From an uncultured Coprococcus sp. (GTDB lineage Bacteria; Bacillota; Clostridia; Lachnospirales; Lachnospiraceae): a stretch of 64,000 nt of DNA. The notes beneath the pieces were generated by a model that saw only the letters and a list, made by a program, of their open reading frames with translations, was not told the DNA's origin and did no database searches. Shown piece by piece: positions 26,707 through 34,108 of the stretch. Every line of letters begins with the position of its first letter. Position 1 is the stretch's first letter. The stretch is taken from contig CANRQE010000005.1 in NCBI GenBank assembly GCA_947632705.1, positions 1 to 64,000 on the forward strand. Reading direction: 5' to 3'. A program made the translations under genes and the position numbers.

Positions 26707-28254
26707 TTAATCCAATACCTTCTTCTGTGCAACCGTAACCTTCTCATCATAACAGGAGAATGCTTCTTCTACCATGGCCTGATCCGGTTTCTTTGTGATC
26801 AGACTGACAATCGGTACAATGATCAGTCCTCCTACCATAGCGAGAGCGCCACAGTTAATCGGTGACTGCAGCTGCGCCGGAAAATGGATTCCCAGCTGCG
26901 GCCATGTATTGCTGATAAAATTCAGTGTCATGATACCGGCACCCCAGATGCAGCTTACCCAGCAGGATGCAACCGTAGTCTTCTTCCAGTACAGGCCATA
27001 GAGGAACGGTGCGAGGAATGCACCCGCAATAGCGCCCCATGATACGCCCATCAGCTGTGCAATAAATGTGATCTTACTGGAATACTGTACAATGGCAATG
27101 ACGGCTGAAATTGCAATGAATATCACAAGCATGATTCTCATTGTCAGAACCTGCTTCTTTTCTGACATCTTCGGCGAGATAGAGCCCTTGATAAAATCAA
27201 TTGTCAAAGTGGAACTGGAAGTCAGAACCAGAGAAGACAGCGTTGACATAGATGCGGAAAGAACAAGAATCACTACCAGCCCGATCAGCGCAACAGGAAG
27301 CCCCTCTAACAGATGCGGAACAACGGCGTCAAAGCCTTCTGCTGCCACATCCGTATTGGTCAGACGTCCAAAACCGCCAAGGAAATAACATCCGCCTGCC
27401 ACTATTACGGCAAAAAAGGTGGAAACAATGGTTCCGGTCTTTACAGACTTTTCATCCTTGATTGCATAGAACTTCTGAACCATCTGCGGAAGACCCCAGG
27501 TACCGAGAGAGGTCAGTATTACAACGCAGGCCAGATTAAAAATATCCGGTCCCAGGAACGAAGCAAAGATACCAGGCGTATCTGAAACTGCGGGATCCGC
27601 AACTCTTGCCAGCTGATCCAGAGCACCTGTCAAACCGCCATAATTATTCAGAACTGCTGCAATAATCACAACAATACCGATCAGCATAATCAGACCCTGA
27701 ATAAAATCATTGATAGCCGTTGCCATATATCCGCCTACAATGACATAGATACCTGTTAATACCGCCATAGCGATTACACATACCTTATAATCAATATTAA
27801 ACGCCATTCCAAACAGCCGGGAAAGACCGTTATACAGAGACGCCGTATATGGAATCAGGAAAATAAAAATAATAAGGGAAGATATCAGCTTTAACGATTT
27901 GCTGTTATATCTTCTTTCAAAAAATTCCGGCATGGTTCTGGAATCCAGCTTCTGGGTCAAAAGTCTTGTCCTGCGTCCCAGAACCACCCATGCGATCAAA
28001 GAACCCAAAACCGCATTTCCGATTCCAATCCACGTTGAAGCAATACCATACTTCCAGCCGAACTGCCCGGCGTAGCCTACAAAAATAACTGCTGAAAAAT
28101 AAGATGTACCATAAGCGAATGCTGTCAGCCACGGGCCGACCTTTCTGCCTCCAAGTACAAACCCATTTACATCGGTTGCCTGCTTTCTGGCATAAAACCC
28201 TACGCCTACCATTACGGCGAAGAATACCACAAGCATAATAATTTTCAGTGCCAT
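26707..28254 (-). CDS. sodium:solute symporter family transporter
   Basis: A 515-aa membrane protein with about thirteen helices in the SSS (PutP/PanF/SGLT) fold. Landmarks are DVNGFVLGGRKVGPWLTAFAYGTSYFSAVIFVG-type N-terminal helices (positions 28-60), GGYMATAINDFIQG in the middle, LSASMSTLSSLVLTSSSTLTID (the sodium-site helix) and WKKTT near the end. It imports a small organic solute, for example proline or another amino acid, with Na+; the substrate cannot be told. It has its own promoter and terminator, and two 12-bp direct repeats sit in its leader. Confidence 0.9.
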   Translation of the reverse strand: MALKIIMLVVFFAVMVGVGFYARKQATDVNGFVLGGRKVGPWLTAFAYGTSYFSAVIFVGYAGQFGWKYGIASTWIGIGNAVLGSLIAWVVLGRRTRLLTQKLDSRTMPEFFERRYNSKSLKLISSLIIFIFLIPYTASLYNGLSRLFGMAFNIDYKVCVIAMAVLTGIYVIVGGYMATAINDFIQGLIMLIGIVVIIAAVLNNYGGLTGALDQLARVADPAVSDTPGIFASFLGPDIFNLACVVILTSLGTWGLPQMVQKFYAIKDEKSVKTGTIVSTFFAVIVAGGCYFLGGFGRLTNTDVAAEGFDAVVPHLLEGLPVALIGLVVILVLSASMSTLSSLVLTSSSTLTIDFIKGSISPKMSEKKQVLTMRIMLVIFIAISAVIAIVQYSSKITFIAQLMGVSWGAIAGAFLAPFLYGLYWKKTTVASCWVSCIWGAGIMTLNFISNTWPQLGIHFPAQLQSPINCGALAMVGGLIIVPIVSLITKKPDQAMVEEAFSCYDEKVTVAQKKVLD

Positions 28255-28273
28255 ATGAACCTCCTGTCACTTT

Positions 28274-28301
28274 ATTGCTTTAAAGTCTGATTGCTTTAAA
28301 G
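28274..28301 (-). repeat. two 12-bp direct repeats in the symporter leader
   Basis: CTTTAAAGCAAT on the minus strand occurs at 28274-28285 and 28290-28301, 16 bases apart, between the -10 box and the start codon. The outer CACTTTAT/ATAAAGTG pair encloses them. This looks like an operator or RNA element. Confidence 0.5.
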
Positions 28302-28326
28302 CTTTTATGTTTTAAATTATAAAGTG

Positions 28327-28355
28327 ATTATATATAAAAAACAGGAGCGCGTCAA
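28327..28355 (-). promoter_or_regulatory. sigma-A promoter of the symporter gene
   Basis: TTGACG (28350-28355), a 17-base spacer and TATAAT (28327-28332). Confidence 0.8.
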
Positions 28356-28374
28356 GCAAAAAAGAAAACTGAAT

Positions 28375-29337
28375 TTAATGCATGTAATTCTTCATCATAA
28401 TATATACAAAATAAACGGCGTAGCAGACAAGCAGCACGATACCTCCCGTTCGTGTAAGCTTTTTATTTTTCAGGCAGCACAAAAACAGCAGAATGACGGC
28501 TGAAAATGCCACCAGACTGTCAACCAGAAAGGCGCTGCTGAATGTAACCGGAGTGATCAGCATAGTCGTACCCGCAACAAACAGAATATTTAAAATATTG
28601 CTTCCCACGATATTGCCGATTGCAATATCCGTCTGACCTTTTTTTGCGGCGGTACAGGACGTTACCAGCTCCGGCAGGGAAGTTCCGAATGCTACGATTG
28701 TCAGACTGATCAGTCTTTCTGTCATACCGAATTTATCGGCAATATATGTGGCTGCATTGACTGTGACGTTACTGCCAAGAACGATCAGGATAATTCCTGC
28801 CACAATCAACAGAATCAGGCGGGGCAGCTTATCCTTCTCCGTCAGTTTAATCGAAGTATCTTCTGCACCGCTTTTTTTTGCCGTCACCACCAGATAAATA
28901 ATAAAGGCAATCAGAAGGACATACAGGATCACGCCATCGATCCGTCCGAGTCTATGGTCAAAATATCCCAGCAAAAACATCAATGCCGTAAAGATTGCAA
29001 CCAGCGGAATATCAATACACATTGTATTTTTTTTAATCGGAAGCGCCGCAAACAAAGATGTCATGCCAAGGATTAACAATACGTTTAATATATTGCTCCC
29101 CAGTACATTTCCGACTGTCATATCCGCTTCTCCGGCAAACGCCGCTTTGATACTGACCGCTGCTTCCGGCGCGCTGGTTCCCAAAGCAACGATTGTAAGT
29201 CCTACCACCATTGCAGGAATATTGCACTTCACGGCAATCTTGGAAGCGCCGTCTACAAAAATATCAGCACCTTTGATCAACAGGACAAAGCCTGCTACCA
29301 ATAAAACAATCTGTCCCAAAACCTTTAAAATCTCCAT
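28375..29337 (-). CDS. CaCA-family Na+/Ca2+ antiporter (YrbG type)
   Basis: A 320-aa protein with about ten helices in two inverted halves. Each half carries the ion-binding alpha repeat: ALGTSAPEAAVSIKAAF (first) and AFGTSLPELVTSCTAA (second), with conserved Glu residues. It exchanges Ca2+ or another cation for Na+ or H+. I start at ATG 29337, 5 bases after GGGAGG; the open frame extends 26 codons upstream without support. A perfect promoter precedes it. Confidence 0.93.
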   Translation of the reverse strand: MEILKVLGQIVLLVAGFVLLIKGADIFVDGASKIAVKCNIPAMVVGLTIVALGTSAPEAAVSIKAAFAGEADMTVGNVLGSNILNVLLILGMTSLFAALPIKKNTMCIDIPLVAIFTALMFLLGYFDHRLGRIDGVILYVLLIAFIIYLVVTAKKSGAEDTSIKLTEKDKLPRLILLIVAGIILIVLGSNVTVNAATYIADKFGMTERLISLTIVAFGTSLPELVTSCTAAKKGQTDIAIGNIVGSNILNILFVAGTTMLITPVTFSSAFLVDSLVAFSAVILLFLCCLKNKKLTRTGGIVLLVCYAVYFVYIMMKNYMH

Positions 29338-29421
29338 AAAAACCTCCCAATCCGATCTGTCTTCCCGGTCTGAAACCGGTCCGGTTTGATCGATATTATA
29401 GTATAAACAGACCATTCCTGT

Positions 29422-29450
29422 ATCATACAGACAAAAAAACAGACTGTCAA
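29422..29450 (-). promoter_or_regulatory. sigma-A promoter of the antiporter gene
   Basis: TTGACA (29445-29450), a 17-base spacer and TATGAT (29422-29427). The TGA stop of the upstream shikimate kinase gene lies inside the TTGACA. Confidence 0.82.
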
Positions 29451-29956
29451 TAATCCAGATGTATCAGAATTCTTTCCGTCATATCATCCAGCAGTTCCTC
29501 CACTGCCTGTCCCTCCGCATCTATTACAATATGAGCGTATTGTTCATATAGCGGTATTCTCTCATTATAAAGATCAAGCAGGGTCTGCCCTTCCTTTAAG
29601 ACGACTCCCCGTCGGCGGATATTTTCCAGTCTGGATGCAATCTCCTCATATGGCAGTTTAATATAAACAACGGTGTCCTCTTTTACGAAGTGTTCCATTG
29701 CCTCCCTGCAGTAAACCACACTGCCTCCCGTAGCCACAACATATTGACTGACATCAATGCTCCGATTTACCTGATTTTCTATGGAAAGGAACCCCTCCTC
29801 TCCATATTCTGCAATCAGTTCCCGGAGCAGCTTCCCATATGTTTTCTGAATCAGCAGATCCGCATCCAAAAAGCCAAAGCCCAGCACCTTTGCCAGCAAT
29901 ACTCCAAGCGTACTTTTCCCCGCGCCCGGCATTCCGATTAGAACAATATTTTTCAT
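29447..29956 (-). CDS. aroK: shikimate kinase
   Basis: A 169-aa P-loop kinase that phosphorylates shikimate in the chorismate pathway. GMPGAGKST (8-16) is the Walker A, LDAD (33-36) the Asp pair that holds shikimate, GGSVV the GGG-like loop, and R in RRRGVVL the lid. It overlaps the Lrp gene by four bases (ATGA), so the two are translationally coupled. No other aro genes are near, so the role in the pathway rests on the family; a related gluconate-type kinase is less likely. Confidence 0.82.
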   Translation of the reverse strand: MKNIVLIGMPGAGKSTLGVLLAKVLGFGFLDADLLIQKTYGKLLRELIAEYGEEGFLSIENQVNRSIDVSQYVVATGGSVVYCREAMEHFVKEDTVVYIKLPYEEIASRLENIRRRGVVLKEGQTLLDLYNERIPLYEQYAHIVIDAEGQAVEELLDDMTERILIHLDY

Positions 29957-30408
29957 TTTGGCACCTCCGGTATGGCGCAGACCTCTTCTTTTTCTGTCTT
30001 CAGTACAAAATGGGTTTCCGTTGCGGAAACTCCCTCATAGCCTTTGACAAACCTGTAAACCTCATCCAGTCCGATGGCGGAATCCGTTACAATCTTTAAA
30101 ATAAAATCAAAATCACCGGTCATATAATAACAGGCAACAATACTGTCATTTTGCTTGATCAGTTCTGCAAACTCATCATAATATTTTGGGTGCTTTAATC
30201 CCACCTCCATAATTGCGACCATCTCGTTTCCCAGCTTTTTCTGGTCTACCTCGATCGTATATCCTTTAATTACTCCATTGGATTCCATCTTCTTGATCCG
30301 CTCGATGACAGCAGATACAGAAAGATTGATTTCCTCACTGATTGCCGAAGCCGCAAGTCTCGCATTGTTTTTCAGACACTTCAGGATCTTGATATCAATA
30401 TTGTCCAT
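29953..30408 (-). CDS. Lrp/AsnC-family transcriptional regulator
   Basis: A 151-aa protein with an N-terminal helix-turn-helix (DNIDIKILKCLKNNARL, then EINLSVSAVIERIKKME) and a C-terminal RAM ligand domain (VGLKHPKYYDEF ... YMTGDFDFILKI). It likely senses an amino acid and controls nearby or distant transport genes. I start at ATG 30408, preceded by AGGAGGAGG; the longer frame adds 42 unsupported codons. It is followed by shikimate kinase with a four-base overlap and preceded by an AEC transporter gene, which may be its target. Confidence 0.92.
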   Translation of the reverse strand: MDNIDIKILKCLKNNARLAASAISEEINLSVSAVIERIKKMESNGVIKGYTIEVDQKKLGNEMVAIMEVGLKHPKYYDEFAELIKQNDSIVACYYMTGDFDFILKIVTDSAIGLDEVYRFVKGYEGVSATETHFVLKTEKEEVCAIPEVPK

Positions 30409-30497
30409 ACTCTTCCTCCTCCTAATATCAATCCGTTTTGCTCCCACATTATCATTTATCATAATATTCCTATACACAAAACCTGTTCTGCATTTCA

Positions 30498-31442
30498 TTA
30501 TATACAGCCCAAATATCTCAGAACAAATACCCACAGGGTCAGTGTCACCGACGACAACAGGGTCGTCAGCACAATGATATTGGATGACAGTACTTCGTCA
30601 TTTTCCATGCTTTTTGCCATAATATAACTGGTAACCGTTGTCGGCGCTCCTGTCATGACAAGAATGGCCGTCAGTTCACTGGCACTAAAGTGCATCCGGA
30701 CCGCAATGGGTATAAAAATGCACGGAAGCACCAGCAGCTTGATCACGGTTGCTGCAAGGGCCGGTCTGACTCTGGTTAACGCCTGTTTCGTATCAAAACC
30801 GGCACCCACTGCAAGCAGGGCAAGAGGCGTAGCCGTCTGTGCAATATAAGATATCGTCCTCATACAAATGACAGGCAGCTTTATGTCAAGCAAGGAAAAC
30901 GGAATACCTAGCAAAATCCCGATAATAATCGGGTTTTTTAAAATATTCAGACAGGCTTTCCGAATGCCTGCTTTCCCGTTTTTCCTGTTCTTTCCGCAAA
31001 AGGTCAGAATTGTAACGGAAAAGATATTAAAAAGCGGAACGGCAGCAACGATCATAAGCGGCGCCATTCCTGCATCTCCACATATATTTTCAACAAATGC
31101 CACTCCCAAAACCGCCGCGCTTCCTCTGGCCGCTCCCTGGGCAAACGCTCCCTCCATGGACCGGTCTTTGCAGTAAAAATGGGCAAAGCCCCATACCGCC
31201 GTAAACATCAGGAAGGTTCCGAAAAAACAAAACAGTACAAACCGGATATTCAGATCCTGTAAAATGGATGTCGTCGCAATATCCTGAAACAGCATCACCG
31301 GAAGAGACACCTGAAACACAAATTTATTTGCCGTATTTGCAAATGCATCATTGATCAGATTGATTTTTTTCAGGAACCAGCCCAGCAGAATCACCAAAAA
31401 GATCGGAATTGTGGCATTCATGCTAAACAAAAAATGATTCAT
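30498..31442 (-). CDS. AEC-family permease (auxin-efflux-carrier type)
   Basis: A 314-aa membrane protein with ten helices, of normal family length. Landmarks are PIFLVILLGWFLKKINLI at the start, a central charged loop (KNRKNGKAG) and LLAVGAGFDT/ILVMTGAPTTVTSYIMAKSM in the second half. It moves organic anions or amino-acid-related compounds. It heads a minus-strand group with an Lrp regulator and shikimate kinase, 89 bases apart. Confidence 0.9.
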   Translation of the reverse strand: MNHFLFSMNATIPIFLVILLGWFLKKINLINDAFANTANKFVFQVSLPVMLFQDIATTSILQDLNIRFVLFCFFGTFLMFTAVWGFAHFYCKDRSMEGAFAQGAARGSAAVLGVAFVENICGDAGMAPLMIVAAVPLFNIFSVTILTFCGKNRKNGKAGIRKACLNILKNPIIIGILLGIPFSLLDIKLPVICMRTISYIAQTATPLALLAVGAGFDTKQALTRVRPALAATVIKLLVLPCIFIPIAVRMHFSASELTAILVMTGAPTTVTSYIMAKSMENDEVLSSNIIVLTTLLSSVTLTLWVFVLRYLGCI

Positions 31443-31572
31443 TTCTTTTACCCTCGTGTATCATATGTATATAAGATAGCACAATTGGAAATATTTATCA
31501 AATACGCGATTTTTCTATTATTTCGGACAATTTTTGACGGATGATTTTTTTTGAAAAAAGTAAATTTTGAGG

Positions 31573-31601
31573 TTGACAACAGGAAGTCCATTATATATAA
31601 T
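31573..31601 (+). promoter_or_regulatory. consensus promoter of the tRNA operon
   Basis: TTGACA (31573-31578), a 17-base spacer and TATAAT (31596-31601), a perfect match 48 bases before the first tRNA. Confidence 0.95.
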
Positions 31602-31649
31602 AGGGTTTGCGTCACAGAAATGGCTGATTTGTTATGGGATTGCGCACCT

Positions 31650-31724
31650 CGGGGTGTGGCTCAGCTTGGCTAGAGCGCTTGATTTGGGATCAAGAGGTCG
31701 CAGGTTCGAATCCTGTCACCCCGA
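31650..31724 (+). tRNA. tRNA-Pro (TGG)
   Basis: Acceptor CGGGGTG pairs with CACCCCG, discriminator A, anticodon stem CTTGA/TCAAG with loop TTTGGGA giving TGG. First gene of the seven-tRNA operon; CCA not encoded. Confidence 0.97.
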
Positions 31725-31755
31725 TTTTAATATCCAAACACTGTTATGCAATTAT

Positions 31756-31826
31756 GCGGGTGTAGTTCAATGGTAGAACACTAGCCTTCCAAGCTAGATA
31801 CGTGGGTTCGATTCCCATCACCCGCT
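31756..31826 (+). tRNA. tRNA-Gly (TCC)
   Basis: Acceptor GCGGGTG/CACCCGC, discriminator T, anticodon loop CTTCCAA giving TCC. It complements the separate GCC isoacceptor at 18344. Confidence 0.97.
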
Positions 31827-31871
31827 CTTTATTTTCGCTAATTTCATATTGGAAAAAGCGATATATAAAAT

Positions 31872-31945
<74 letters not shown>

Positions 31946-31992
31946 TTCCTTTTATGAAGAGATGCTTTTGCATTCTGATAAAAACATCACAT

Positions 31993-32067
31993 GGTGGATA
32001 TGGCGCAGTTGGCTAGCGCGCCAGATTGTGGCTCTGGAGGCCGAGGGTTCGAGTCCCTCTATCCACC
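31993..32067 (+). tRNA. tRNA-His (GTG)
   Basis: Anticodon stem CCAGA/TCTGG with loop TTGTGGC giving GTG. The extra G(-1) typical of tRNA-His is encoded at 31993, opposite C73. Confidence 0.97.
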
Positions 32068-32099
32068 CTATCTTTATCGCGAAAAAGCGATGATACTAA

Positions 32100-32171
32100 T
32101 GGGTTATCGCCAAGCGGTAAGGCACAGGACTTTGACTCCTGCACTCGCTGGTTCGAATCCAGCTAACCCAG
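32100..32171 (+). tRNA. tRNA-Gln (TTG)
   Basis: Acceptor TGGGTTA/TAACCCA, discriminator G, anticodon stem CAGGA/TCCTG with loop CTTTGAC giving TTG. Confidence 0.97.
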
Positions 32172-32186
32172 TTTCAAAACTTATAC

Positions 32187-32259
32187 GGGCCATTAGCTCA
32201 GGTGGTAGAGCACTTGACTTTTAATCAAGTTGTCCGGGGTTCGAGTCCCCGATGGCTCA
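32187..32259 (+). tRNA. tRNA-Lys (TTT)
   Basis: Acceptor GGGCCAT/ATGGCTC with one G-T pair, discriminator A, anticodon stem CTTGA/TCAAG with loop CTTTTAA giving TTT. Confidence 0.97.
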
Positions 32260-32306
32260 CTCGGGATTTCGGATATTCTTATATCTGGAATCCTTTGTTT
32301 TTTGGT

Positions 32307-32352
32307 ACATCTGCAGACGGTTCCGAAAGCTGCGGCTTTCCTTTGCAGATGT
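32307..32352 (+). repeat. two-tier stem-loop in the tRNA operon spacer
   Basis: ACATCTGCA (32307-32315) pairs with TGCAGATGT (32344-32352). Inside it, GAAAGC (32325-32330) and GCTTTC (32335-32340) form a second stem with a four-base loop. It lies between tRNA-Lys and tRNA-Leu and has no T-run, so it is more likely a processing signal than a terminator. Confidence 0.6.
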
Positions 32353-32366
32353 CTCTATATTCTCTT

Positions 32367-32448
32367 GCGGATATGGCGGAATTGGCAGACGCGCCAGATT
32401 TAGGTTCTGGTGTCAGCAGACGTGCAGGTTCAAGTCCTGTTATCCGCA
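32367..32448 (+). tRNA. tRNA-Leu (TAG)
   Basis: An 82-base type II tRNA: acceptor GCGGATA/TATCCGC, discriminator A, anticodon stem CCAGA/TCTGG with loop TTTAGGT giving TAG, and a variable arm TGTCAGCAGACG. Last gene of the operon. Its final 19 bases overlap the 3' end of the opposing amidohydrolase gene, and no terminator follows. Confidence 0.97.
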
Positions 32449-33578
32449 TTTGACCAGACAATTCTTCCGTCTATGATTGTCATATAAACAGAGGAAGCCA
32501 CTTCTAACGGACTTCCGTCATAGATGACCAGATCTGCATCCTTTCCGACCTTAAGGCTTCCGACTCTGTGATCGACACGACAGATTCGGGCTGCTTCTAT
32601 GGTAATAGCCCGTAAGGCCGCCATGACATCCATCCCCTCTTTGACTGCCAGTGCTGCGCACAAGGGCAGATACTGGATCCGGGACACAGGATGATCGGTT
32701 GTCAGCGCAACAGACGCGCCCGCCCTCTGCAGAATTCCTGCAGTTTTAAAATCGGCCAGACGTACCTCATCTTTGGTTCTGGAAGCAAAGGAAGGTCCAA
32801 CAATGACAGGATATCCGCCTTTTACAATCTCCTCCGCAATCAGATGTCCTTCCGTACAATGATCCAGAGTCAGTCCAAGTCCGAATTCCTTTGCAATCCG
32901 CATAGCCGTCAATATATCATCCGCACGGTGGACATGCGCCTTTAACGGGATTTTTCCCTCAAACAGCTCCCGATAGGATTCCATATGAAAATCCGTTTTT
33001 TCCGAACCGTTTTTTTCAAAATACTGTCTTGCACAAAACAGCTCTTTACGAATCAGGGCCGCAATGCCCATACGGGTAGAGGGCATGTTTCCCTGGATTC
33101 CGTAATTTGTCAGTGGATTTTCGCCAAAGGCCAGCTTGACGGCGGCCGGTGCAAGTACCACCATATCATCAATGCATCGTCCGTCTGTCTTGATAAACGC
33201 GAATTGGCCTCCGATTGCATTGGCACTTCCGGGTCCTGCCATAACCCCGGTAACGCCGGAAGCTATGGCATTATGAAACGCACTGTCCATCGGATTGATG
33301 GCGTCAACAGCTCTTACATAAGGCGTAACAGGATTGGTGGTCTCATTGATTGCATCAACCTGTTCGCTTATTTTTTCTTCTGAAATGCCAATATGGCTAT
33401 GTGCATCGATAAATCCGGGAAAAACCTGTTTCCCCTGTGCGTGAATGACCTCCATCCCTTCCGTCGGACATATGGTTTTACCTATATCTGTAATCTTTCC
33501 GTTATCAAGCAGAAGATCAACATAAACCGGTTCATCGCTCTCCATCGTATATACAAGTCCGTTTTGTATTAACAGCAT
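32430..33578 (-). CDS. metal-dependent amidohydrolase
   Basis: A 382-aa enzyme of the amidohydrolase superfamily, closest in look to imidazolonepropionase-like and dihydroorotase-like proteins. The N-terminal beta-sandwich strand (NGLVYTM) is followed by metal ligands DAHSH, then KAHVH, LDHCTEGH and TTDHP, and the sandwich returns at DADLVIYDG. It hydrolyses an amide or cyclic amide; the substrate is unknown. The last codons are antisense to the end of tRNA-Leu. No operon partner on the same strand. Confidence 0.85.
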   Translation of the reverse strand: MLLIQNGLVYTMESDEPVYVDLLLDNGKITDIGKTICPTEGMEVIHAQGKQVFPGFIDAHSHIGISEEKISEQVDAINETTNPVTPYVRAVDAINPMDSAFHNAIASGVTGVMAGPGSANAIGGQFAFIKTDGRCIDDMVVLAPAAVKLAFGENPLTNYGIQGNMPSTRMGIAALIRKELFCARQYFEKNGSEKTDFHMESYRELFEGKIPLKAHVHRADDILTAMRIAKEFGLGLTLDHCTEGHLIAEEIVKGGYPVIVGPSFASRTKDEVRLADFKTAGILQRAGASVALTTDHPVSRIQYLPLCAALAVKEGMDVMAALRAITIEAARICRVDHRVGSLKVGKDADLVIYDGSPLEVASSVYMTIIDGRIVWSNADNRT

Positions 33579-33661
33579 ACCGTAAGTTCCCCCTTTTATA
33601 AACAGCTTCTATATAGTGTTCCTGAAAAAAAAGAGAACTATTCCTGCCGTTACCCTTCCAT

Positions 33662-33708
33662 AAAAAAAACACTACAGTTTAGCGATTCCCACCTAAAACT
33701 GTAATGTT
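33662..33708 (-). terminator. terminator after the small acidic membrane protein gene
   Basis: AACACTACAGTTT (33668-33680) pairs with AAACTGTAATGTT (33696-33708) with one mismatch, followed on the minus strand by TTTTTTTTA. Confidence 0.88.
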
Positions 33709-33734
33709 TTTTGTTTCGTCCGATATGCAGACAA

Positions 33735-34016
33735 TTATGCTTCTACCTTGATATCCTCTGCCTCGTCAGCTTTCTCCTCTGCAGGCTCAGCCTCAGCTTC
33801 CTCTTCTTCGTCATCAAAGAAATCATCATCAAAGTCATCATCAAAATCGTCATCGAAATCATCCAGAAAATCCGGTGTCAGATAAGAGTATACCGCATAT
33901 GCAATACCTGCAACTGCAACTACCGCACCGATGACTGCAAGGATCACAAATAAGATTCCTTTTGCCTTCTCCTCTGCCGGTTCATTTTTTACTAAAATAA
34001 CATCATTATTTTTCAT
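33735..34016 (-). CDS. small membrane protein with Asp/Glu-rich tail
   Basis: A 93-aa protein, from ATG 34016 with GGGTGGAAG upstream; a longer frame to 34061 lacks support. A short N-terminus is followed by one helix (GILFVILAVIGAVVAVAGIA, about 18-44), then repeats of DDDF (about 52-66) and a Glu/Ala tail. Net charge is strongly negative. This build resembles the DUF4366/YtxH-like small membrane proteins of Lachnospiraceae, but I cannot name a function. It may bind cations or a basic partner at the membrane. Downstream of pcrA on the same strand. Confidence 0.65.
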   Translation of the reverse strand: MKNNDVILVKNEPAEEKAKGILFVILAVIGAVVAVAGIAYAVYSYLTPDFLDDFDDDFDDDFDDDFFDDEEEEAEAEPAEEKADEAEDIKVEA

Positions 34017-34108
34017 TGTTTCTTCCACCCTTTCTTTATCCCAACGTACCTTGGGGTTCATGCATATAAGAATTATATCATACCATGGAAAATATTTCTA
34101 TAACAATA

